NCBI GenBank assembly: GCA_964017045.1
Contig: OZ024808.1
Location: 26,691,896 to 26,755,895 of the forward strand
Source: Omphiscola glabra
Lineage: Eukaryota; Mollusca; Gastropoda; Lymnaeidae
DNA: 64,000 nt
Direction of reading: 5' to 3'
The position numbers were made by a program, and so were the translations under genes. Shown here in pieces: positions 56,691 to 64,000 of the stretch (the stretch's first letter is position 1; every line of letters starts with the position of its first letter). Below the pieces are notes generated by a model. That model was given only the letters and a program-made list of their open reading frames with translations, was not told the origin of the DNA and did no database searches.

Positions 56691-57228
56691 ATGCTATGTC
56701 AAAATTTTAGCCCAACTCTCATAGCTCGGTGTTACATTTTGTAAGGACTTACACGAAAAACTTTCTTATCAAGGGTTGTTTAATTTCTTTTAACTTGAGT
56801 TAAAACTACGGTTTCTAAAAGTCTTCATAACTCACAGTTGAAGAATTTAACATCGTAAATATCACTCGCTTACATATACTTGTGTTTATATTAATATCGT
56901 ATTAATAAAATGAAATAAAATACATGACACTAGTCTCACACACAAATAAAAAAAAAAAAAACGTAAAAAAAGTACATACAAGACCAAACCGGAAAAAGAC
57001 TTCTTCCATGTACAACTGTGGTTTTGATTAGTACCTAAGGGAGTTATTGTCTTGATTTTTTTTTTTTCATTTAAAGTCCTTATGTGTAACAATCGCGTTG
57101 AACATTACCGTAACGACAAAGTCTGATGTAACATTCGTTCTGCTCAAGGAATAAAAAAAAATGGACAGATTTGATCTATAAAATCAGATATAGCGTTTCT
57201 AAAAAAAAAATTTCTTATTGCTTTAAAT
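56691..57228. other. AT-rich spacer
   Basis: May include downstream exons of the minus-strand gene at 57456; none could be fixed. Confidence 0.3.
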
Positions 57229-57338
57229 CAGTGCTTCCTAACCTTCCAAATGCCGCGACCCTTTAAAACAGTTTTCTACGTTGTGGTGACCCCCCAACCC
57301 TAAAAGTATTGTCGCGACACATAGGTTGAGAACCGATG
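57229..57338 (+). mobile_element. Short SPIN-like hAT element with target duplication
   Basis: Starts CAGTGCTTCCTAACCTTCC and ends ATAGGTTGAGAACCGATG. CTTTAAAT and CCTTAAAT flank it (7 of 8). 110 bp, with internal SPIN words ATGCCGCGACCCTTTAA and GTTGTGGTGACC. Confidence 0.85.
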
Positions 57339-57455
57339 CCTTAAATGTCTATTTAAGGTCAACCCTGAAAACACTGTGTCATTGCCTGAAACGTCTCTTT
57401 TCTTTCAACACCGCATCTTTCTAACCATCTCACAACAACGCAGCACTCAACTCAC

Positions 57456-57501
57456 CACAGAAGATGACGACACACGCCAAGGCGAGGATCAGTTTCAACA
57501 T
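57456..57501 (-). CDS. First exon of a probable secreted protein (signal peptide)
   Basis: Minus strand: ATG at 57501 encodes MLKLILALACVVIFCG, a positively charged start followed by a hydrophobic core, as in a signal peptide. It ends at CTTCTGTG|GTGAGT, a good splice donor in phase 1. A TATAAATA box lies about 40 bp upstream. Reading through the donor meets a stop after about ten more codons, which supports splicing. Downstream exons, at lower coordinates, were not identified, so the mature protein is unknown. A short gastropod secreted peptide would fit (inference). Confidence 0.6.
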
Positions 57502-57538
57502 TTTAAATCAAATCAGGCGCAGAGCAGACGACGTTGAC

Positions 57539-57546
57539 TATTTATA
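57539..57546 (-). promoter_or_regulatory. TATA box of the secreted-protein exon
   Basis: TATAAATA on the minus strand, 38-45 bp before the ATG. The implied transcript start leaves a 5' leader of only about 10-15 nt. Confidence 0.5.
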
Positions 57547-57844
57547 GATTGTGCCACATGGTGGCTAGCTTAAACAGTTTCCCGCTTAGATAAATGAGAC
57601 AATTTGCAATGGAACGTGAGAGCCGTAATTACAATGCCAGCCGTCCCCGGTCATACCCTGTAGCGTTAGCCCCTGCTGATACGTAACAGTTGTCGCGAGA
57701 CCAACGGTGCCCTTTACGTTTGTACAAGTGAAGAGCAGATGCTTCCCTGAAGTCCTTTCGAATCGTCTCTTGATGACACATTAGGATATAGAACCAGCTG
57801 GTAAAACTTTTGAGTAAAACAAGTGCGCAAGTGCGTTTGGTGCG

Positions 57845-58020
57845 TAATATTTTCTTTTGCTCTTCTGAAATGGTTGGTGAAAGAAATATTGTGCGTAAAA
57901 GCGGGTGGGGTCATTAGAATATTAATATAGTTCAGGGAAGTGAAACAAAAATATGGGTGGTTGCGAGCCTTTGGGGAAGGGGGAGGGGAGAGCACTAAGA
58001 CTAAACACTTAAGAAAAGCA
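57845..58020. repeat. Direct duplication, copy 2
   Basis: GGTTGGTGAAAGAAATATTG...AAGCGGGTGGGG...ATATTAATAT...GCGAGCCTTTGGGG...GAGAGCACTAAG parallels 56515-56690. A shorter relative, GGGAAGAGAGAGCACTAATTG, starts the array at 58540. Confidence 0.7.
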
Positions 58021-58560
58021 GTAAACTATGGAGCCAGAGGTCATTAAGGCTTCCCCGCCGTACCCCCCCTCCTCCCAAATGACCTTCAATATAGTCCACA
58101 ACTAGTCTTTATTCCAGTCGGGCTGCGAAGCGGCAAGTCAGGGGCATTCCGCAATTGAGACAGCCCCACCCGCCTTCCAATCGATTGACCATGCAGGCGG
58201 GGGGCGGCATCAATGTAGGAACACCTGGCCAGTCGGTGCTGCTGCACTTACAAAACCCATAGTCGGACATTCTAGGAGCTGGGACTGTAAGTGGGATGGG
58301 GTCAAAATCTCAGACTTTCACCGGAATATGTGTGTTAGGGGCTGGGGTGGATTATTTAACGTCCGTAAAACGTTCCTTCCAATCCCGGGGTGGCAACAGA
58401 CGCCCCCTAATAAGGATTCTACACGTGGTTTCTTCTGTGTCTAGGTCACATCGTAGATGGGACGAAACGGTTGCATAGGAGCAGTCCCCTCACAGGCTGC
58501 GTGATAAGAATCATAAGGGGCTGCCACGACCCGGGGAGGGAAGAGAGAGCACTAATTGAG
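58021..58560. other. Unique GC-richer spacer
   Basis: No exon recognised. The 60-codon plus frame at 58296 shows no family features. Confidence 0.35.
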
Positions 58561-58561
58561 A

Positions 58562-59190
58562 TAGGTCGCACCAGTGAATAGGTCGCACCAGTGAATAGGT
58601 CGCACCAGTGAATAGGTCGCACCAGTGAATAGGTCGCACCAGTGAATAGGTCGCACCAGTGAATAGGTCGCACCAGTGAATGGGTCGCACCAGTGAATGG
58701 GTCGCACCAGTGAATGGGTCGCACCAGTGAATAGGTCGCACCAGTGAATAGGTCGCACCAGTGAATAGGTCGCACCAGTGAATAGGTCGCACCAGTGAAT
58801 AGGTCGCACCAGTGAATAGGTCGCACCAGTGAATAGGTCGCACCAGTGAATGGGTCGCACCAGTGAATAGGTCGCACCAGTGAATAGGTCGCACCAGTGA
58901 ATAGGTCGCACCAGTGAATAGGTCGCACCAGTGAATAGGTCGCACCAGTGAATGGGTCGCACCAGTGAATGGGTCGCACCAGTGAATGGGTCGCACCAGT
59001 GAATAGGTCGCACCAGTGAATAGGTCGCACCAGTGAATAGGTCGCACCAGTGAATAGGTCGCACCAGTGAATAGGTCGCACCAGTGAATAGGTCGCACCA
59101 GTGAATAGGTCGCACCAGTGAATAGGTCGCACCAGTGAATAGGTCGCACCAGTGAATAGGTCGCACCAGTGAATAGGTCGCACCAGTGGA
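58562..59190. repeat. 17-bp minisatellite, about 37 copies
   Basis: Unit ATAGGTCGCACCAGTGA. The only common variant is A or G in AATAGG/AATGGG. G variants occur in blocks of 3, 1 and 3 separated by runs of 6-7 A units. Long minus frames (HWCDLFTGATYSLVRPI) exist in all phases and are artefacts. Confidence 0.96.
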
Positions 59191-59840
59191 AAGGTCGCAC
59201 CCATAGTTTGGGTGAGTTTTTGTAACGTAAATATAACTAAATTCTTCTTAAACAGACATCAAAATTATATTTTCCCAGATACTTTAACTAATTAAAAGAC
59301 AATGTTTATAAACTTTGGGATATTTAATACAAAAAAATAAAAGATTGCCCTCTGGGGCAAGATGGTGCACCGAGTTTTCTTATAAATGACTCCTCAGCCC
59401 TAGAATTAATGTTGATTGGCTAGGTCTCACCAATGATTCGTGTCTAAATTTTTGGTTTTTTAAAAAAATGTGACCTATACGATAGTATATACTGCAAGCC
59501 GGCGCCACTCGCAGCTGATGTTTGGTAAATCTTTGTGACATTTAAAACTCAACGCTACTCTGCAATGTTTACCGACGAACTTTGCAATCTGAGACATAAT
59601 GTTTTTGACATTCTCATCTTTCGGATAAACAAAATTTGGTTTGATATTTATTACAATACTACTGACGTCACTTAAATTAAGTTTGAAAAGTTGATATATT
59701 CCTCTTAAGTTGGATGATTGGGGGTGTAATTTTTATTTAATATGTTTAACATCCAATACAAAAAAAAAGGTTGTTATTATGAATAGAGGAAGTCAGCAGT
59801 CTCTAATTTAATGAAAACTTGTCCCTGATCTATTATTGCC
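59191..59840. other. AT-rich spacer
   Basis: Nothing recognised. Confidence 0.4.
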
Positions 59841-59844
59841 CAGT

Positions 59845-60180
59845 CAAGCAAAACCATCACCAGCACCCCGGTTGGATGGGACTCGTTCACCTTGGACGGC
59901 ACCCCGGGTGGATGGGACTCGTTAACCTTGGACGGCAACTCATCTAAGAGAAGGAAACCCTGAAATCAAACCCGGAGTTGGAGTCCCGTAGGCGGATAGC
60001 ATTGGTACAATGAAACAATCAGACAACTCCTGCGACGCCACTGGTGCCAAGCTGTATCCCTTGGGGTTATCCAGTGGCTTGGAGAGAGGCGATTTGCTGT
60101 TGGGAACCAGCTTATAATCCTAGAAGAATAATCCCAGGCCTTGTGGATTTCGTCCTGCGAATTCCATACCATCGTCACTT
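59845..60180. other. Possible dispersed repeat (LINE leader-like)
   Basis: A 37-bp block (GGATGGGACTCGTTAACCTT then GGACGGCA) is duplicated, followed by AACTCATCTAAGAGAAGGAA and CCACTGGTGCCAAGCTGTAT. From memory this resembles leader sequence of snail non-LTR elements. No coding part is visible. Confidence 0.3.
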
Positions 60181-60279
60181 TGTGACGGACGGATGCAAGT
60201 AAAAAAAATCAACAACAAAAACAAATAAAGGTTGTTATAATGTATAAAGAAGTCAAAGGTCTATATTTCAATGAAAACT

Positions 60280-60778
60280 AGTCCCTGATCTTTGCTGCAT
60301 TCACCGTGTTCCTGATCTTTGCTGGATTCACCGTGTTCCTGATCTTTGCTGCAATCTCAGTGTTCGTGATCTTTGCTGCAATCACAGTGTCCCTGATTTC
60401 TGCTGCATTCACCATGTCCCTGATCTTTGCTGCAATCACCGTGTTCCTGATCTTTGCTGCAATCACCGTGTTCCTGATCTTTGCTGCAATCTCAGTGTTC
60501 GTGATCTTTGCTGCAATCACAGTGTCCCTGATTTCTGCTGCATTCACCGTGTCCCTGATCTTTGCTGCAATCACCGTGTTCCTGATCTTTGCTGCAATCA
60601 CCGTGCCTGATCTTTGCTGCAATCTCAGTGTTCGTGATCTTTGCTGCAATCACAGTGTCCTTGATTTCTGCTGCATTCACCGTGTCCCTGATCTTTGCTG
60701 CAATCACCGTGTTCCTGATCTTTGCTGCAATCACAGTGTACCTGATCTTTGCTGCAATCACAGTGTCCCTGATTTCAT
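60280..60778. repeat. 27-bp minisatellite, about 18 copies
   Basis: Unit CTGATCTTTGCTGCAATCAC then CGTGTTC. A block of about 6-7 units (with ATTTCTGCTGCATTC) repeats as a higher-order unit. Period of nine codons, so IFAAITVFL frames are artefacts. Confidence 0.94.
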
Positions 60779-61187
60779 AAGTGTAAACGGCAGCAACATA
60801 AAATCAGACGAGGTATTTAGATGAAGAAACAAAATTGCAAGATGGTAAGTCAATGTATTTTTTGATGATAAGTTGTTAACAAGATAAGTAAATTAATACT
60901 ATTTTGATGATGATAAGTGGTTTATGTTTATGCCATTTTCTTTTGATAAAATCTGTCTATAAGAATGTGTTCGCCATTTCAGTGATTCATCAATGAATAA
61001 TTTGAAACATACAATTTTAATGAATTGCTTCAAAATTGGCATCTCACCTGCAAAAAATCTAGCAACTTCAAGCTCTGTCCGTTACTTAAGGCTCAGATGA
61101 CGTAGGCCTGGAGATGGAAGTTCTGTATGCAATGGTCCATGAGTTCTTGGACTTCCAGGCTTTTAACGTCGCTCGTTGCACATTCAG
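60779..61187. other. Spacer
   Basis: Nothing recognised. Confidence 0.4.
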
Positions 61188-61484
61188 ACTGCGCCAGACC
61201 TAATCTCACTGGGGATAGGACAACCTAAGACATCCAGACTGCGCCAGACCTAAGCTCACTGGGGATAGGACAACCTAAGACATCCAGACTGCGCCAGACC
61301 TAAGCTCACTGGGGATAGGACAACCTAAGACATCCAGACTGCGCCAGACCTAAGCTCACTGGGGATAGGACAACCTAAGACATCCAGACTGCGCCAGACC
61401 TAAGCTCACTGGGGATAGGACAACCTAAGACATCCAGACTGCGCCAGACCTAAGCTCACTGGGGATAGGACAACCTAAGACATT
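61188..61484. repeat. 50-bp tandem repeat, 6 copies, nearly identical
   Basis: Unit AGACTGCGCCAGACCTAAGC, TCACTGGGGATAGGACAACC, TAAGACATCC. Five copies appear identical. Confidence 0.96.
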
Positions 61485-61564
61485 TTAAACTATTATTTTC
61501 TTTATTATTCTCGTCATTGTTGAATTATTTGAATACCATAATTTCACATTAGTGTGAACAAATA

Positions 61565-62140
61565 ATGTCAAAGCATTTCAAAGATTATCTCAAACATTTC
61601 AAAGATTATCTCAAACATATCAAAGATTATCTCAAACATATCAAAGATTATCTCAAACATTTCAAAGATTATCTCAAACATATCAAAGATTATCTCAAAC
61701 ATTTCAAAGATTATCTCAAACATTTCAAAGATTATCTCAAACATTTCAAAGATTATCTCAAAAATTTCAAAGATTATCTCAAACATTTCAAAGATTATCT
61801 CAACCATTTCAAAGATTATCTCAAACATTTCAAAGATTATCTCAAACATTTCAAAGATTATCTCAAACATTATAAAGATTATCTCAAACATTTGAAAGAT
61901 TATCTCAAACATTTCAAAGATTATCTCAACCATTTCAAAGATTATCTCAAACATTATAAAGATTATCTCAAATATTTCAAAGATTATCTCAAACATTTCA
62001 AAGATTATCTCAAACATTTCAAAGATTATCTCAAACATTTCAAAGATTATCTCAAACATTTCAAAGATTATCTCAAACATTTCAAAGATTATCTCAAACA
62101 TTTCAAAGATTATCTCAAACATTTCAAAGATTATTTCGTA
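61565..62140. repeat. 21-bp minisatellite, about 27 copies
   Basis: Unit CATTTCAAAGATTATCTCAAA. It is seven codons long, so both strands are open (HFKDYLK; FEMFEII). Treated as a repeat despite the long frames. Confidence 0.94.
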
Positions 62141-62179
62141 TTGAACAAAGCTCATCTTCATTTTCCTAAATATATTTAA

Positions 62180-62272
62180 TGGAAACCCAGACACAAAAGA
62201 TAAGATTTGAACCTACTATCTCTTCCTTCCGTACTGCAGATGTTATCGGCTATATCAGCCTGGCACTCCATT
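62180..62272 (-). mobile_element. tRNA-derived SINE-like fragment
   Basis: Minus strand: GGCTGATATAGCCGATAACA (A-box-like TAGCC), then about 25 nt, then GTAGGTTCAAATCTTATC (B box GGTTCAAATCT), then TTTTGTGTCTGGGTTTCC. Order and spacing fit a pol III tRNA-type promoter with a small deletion after the A box. No acceptor stem, so not a functional tRNA. Confidence 0.45.
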
Positions 62273-62674
62273 ACTTGCAAGATGTTGACATTATCACATC
62301 CGGTCTTGCCCCTGTTAAAGCATTATTTGAATATCCCAAACTGTCTGTAGAAAATAATTGAAGTTTTATAAAACAGAAACTAATTATTTACTAATATCTT
62401 AATTGCGCAAGGAATTAAAACGTTCATATGTGCATTAGTCTCGGACGGAGAGATTCGGTCCGGCGACGTAACTTATTTGTATAGGGCACTACGTTTGAAC
62501 TGCTCTGCGCAACACTTGTTATCTCACTATGCCATGCCCATTCCTCTGCCCATTTTAGTTTAGGTCGTTATATAAACAACATTTATCTTTGAAAGTGATA
62601 AAACACTCTCTTATGGTCTCGGTGTCGTTATGACAAGAGTTTCTGAAATCTAAGAAAAATAGTGCAATAGTGGG
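62273..62674. other. Spacer
   Basis: Nothing recognised. Confidence 0.4.
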
Positions 62675-62825
62675 CAGAGGCGAAGGAACGGCTTGGCATT
62701 GGGGCAGTTGCCAAGGGGGCCGCCCACGCCTGTTCAAAAGGGCGCCGCTAAATCTCTAATTTTTTAATTTTTATTATTTAAAAAATAAATTAGCCAAGGG
62801 CGCCAAAAACCCAGTTACGCCTCTG
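62675..62825. mobile_element. MITE with a perfect 8-bp target duplication
   Basis: Ends CAGAGGCGAAGGAACG and CCCAGTTACGCCTCTG (inverted CAGAGGCGTAACTGGG). ATAGTGGG flanks both sides exactly. 151 bp, with the GGGCGCC words of the CAGTGGCGTAG family. Confidence 0.92.
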
Positions 62826-63079
62826 ATAGTGGGACGGTAAACGTAGGCGTTTGTGAAGTGTTTTAAAGAGTGCGTAAGCTGACCACCAGTCTTCAGAATA
62901 AAAAAAAATGTCATGGCACTGGAAACGCATACGTTACAAACAGAACTTATAAGGGCAATAAACTGCCTGTAGTTGAAAACTTCACATACCAAGGGTCCTG
63001 TAACACCATAAGTTAACCTTGATCTGTCGCAAGACAATATTATTTATTCCTACTGCACGATGGCGTAGAGATTCGACAA
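62826..63079. other. Spacer
   Basis: Nothing recognised. Confidence 0.4.
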
Positions 63080-63268
63080 TAATCCCGATGAATTGTTGTA
63101 TGAATTGTTGTACGAATAGTTGTATAAAATGTTGTATGCATTGTTGTATGAATTGTTGTATGAAATGTTGTATGAATTGTAATATGAATTGATTTTAGAA
63201 ATGTTTGAATTTTTGTATGAATTGTTATATGAATTGCTGTATGAAATGTTGTATGAATTGTATGAAAC
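63080..63268. repeat. GTTGTATGAAT/TTGTATGAAAT imperfect repeat, about 15-bp
   Basis: Words TTGTTGTATGAATTG and TTGTATGAAATG recur. Diverged. Confidence 0.85.
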
Positions 63269-63404
63269 GATGAGATGAAAAATGAAACACAATGTGTTTT
63301 AAACGAAATAAATAGGCTAGTCTCTTCTCCGTGAAATCACTTTCGCCATCTAAAAATGTGCATACAAATGTATAATATACAGTAGCATTCACTCACCCAC
63401 TCAA

Positions 63405-63600
63405 CACAAATTCTTTGACATTATAAAACTGAATTAATAGGCATTGAGGTAAAATTATAATCGCTAGATTTAGAATGCATCAACATTAATTCTTCGACAT
63501 TATAAAACTGACTTAATAGGCACTGAGGTAAAATTATAATCGCTAGATTTAGAATGCATCAACACTAATTCTCTGACATTATAAAACTGAATTAATTGGA
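63405..63600. repeat. 78-bp tandem repeat, 2.5 copies
   Basis: Landmark GACATTATAAAACTGAATTA, AATTATAATCGCTAGATTTA, GAATGCATCAACA. Confidence 0.92.
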
Positions 63601-63744
63601 TGCAGGGCAACTAAATGTGACTCACACGATTAACGTGAAACATTACTTTAACGTAAGTCACAAATTATCCATTTACGTTCTTAAGATTAATGGTTATGAT
63701 CATGATATTGAAAGTAGATGCAAGTCAACAGACAATAAATTACT

Positions 63745-63962
63745 TCATCTAACTCCCTGGCCTTTTGATCTCCAGCTCCTCCAACTCCCTGAATTTTTTA
63801 TGTCTGGCCCCCAACTCCTTTGCCCTTTGATGTCCGGCCTCCCAACTCCATGGCCTTTTGATGTCTGGCCCCAAACTCCTTGGCCTTTTGATGTCCGGCC
63901 CCAAACTCCCTGACCTTTTGATGTCCGGCCCCCAAATCCAAGGTCTTTTGATGTCTGGCCCA
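63745..63962. repeat. 30-bp tandem repeat, about 7 copies
   Basis: Unit CTTTTGATGTCCGGCCCCAA then ACTCCCTGGC, with TCTGG/TCCGG variants. Minus frames are artefacts. Confidence 0.92.
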
Positions 63963-64000
63963 ACATGGCTAACAATGTAGACCCTCTTTGAATAATTCAT

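Noticed and set aside
58446..59204. 252-codon HWCDLFTGATYSLVRP frame
   Set aside because: A 17-bp repeat produces the same residues in all minus phases.
61565..62194. 27-fold HFKDYLK heptad-like protein
   Set aside because: The 21-bp repeat is open on both strands. Without promoter, splice sites or a unique domain it is treated as an array.
62180..62272. Intact tRNA gene
   Set aside because: B box is present, but the A box is damaged and there is no acceptor stem; better explained as a SINE fragment.

Overview
This is a eukaryotic, AT-rich, intron-rich and extremely repeat-rich window. Split coding exons with GT/AG borders, AATAAA signals, non-LTR, LTR and Penelope-type retroelement remains, hAT and Tigger DNA transposons and SPIN-like hAT elements (reported outside vertebrates in the pond snail Lymnaea) suggest a mollusc, most plausibly a gastropod. 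The species cannot be fixed from the sequence alone. By my hand tally, tandem repeats of 13 to 78 bp period cover about 20 kb, roughly a third of the window.

The clearest genes are two tandem, same-strand paralogues of an intracellular lipid-binding protein (FABP/CRBP family). Paralogue 1 has four exons in the window (4120-4198, 11442-11535, 14164-14268, 16896-16955); its first exon was not found and may lie before the window. Paralogue 2 is complete in five exons (25420-25495, 27971-28049, 28868-28961, 32381-32485, 33510-33569) and encodes 137 residues. The four shared exons have identical lengths (79, 94, 105 and 60 nt) and phases. Their introns are filled with minisatellites. Several arrays abut exon borders, and one is visibly built from the end of exon 1 plus its splice donor.

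From 33.6 to 43 kb there are transposon remains (hAT, a Tigger-like element with terminal inverted repeats, a solo LTR inside a tandem array, LINE fragments) and an unassigned minus-strand ORF with 18 copies of an 11-residue repeat. At 43.3-44.1 kb on the minus strand is an exon of a rhodopsin-type G-protein-coupled receptor covering TM1 to TM5.

From 44.9 to 55.4 kb is a transposon-dense block: a 1.8 kb satellite-like array, LINE 3' ends, a decayed Gypsy-like LTR element (primer-binding site, gag, LTR), a SPIN fragment and nested hAT MITEs with recognisable 8-bp target duplications. At 57.5 kb on the minus strand is a probable first exon of a secreted protein (TATA box, signal peptide, splice donor). 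The rest, to 64 kb, is mainly tandem arrays plus a MITE and a tRNA-derived SINE-like fragment.

Most long open frames here are artefacts of tandem repeats whose period is a multiple of three. They are reported as repeats, not genes. No bacterial features, rRNA genes, CRISPR arrays or convincing intact tRNA genes were seen.
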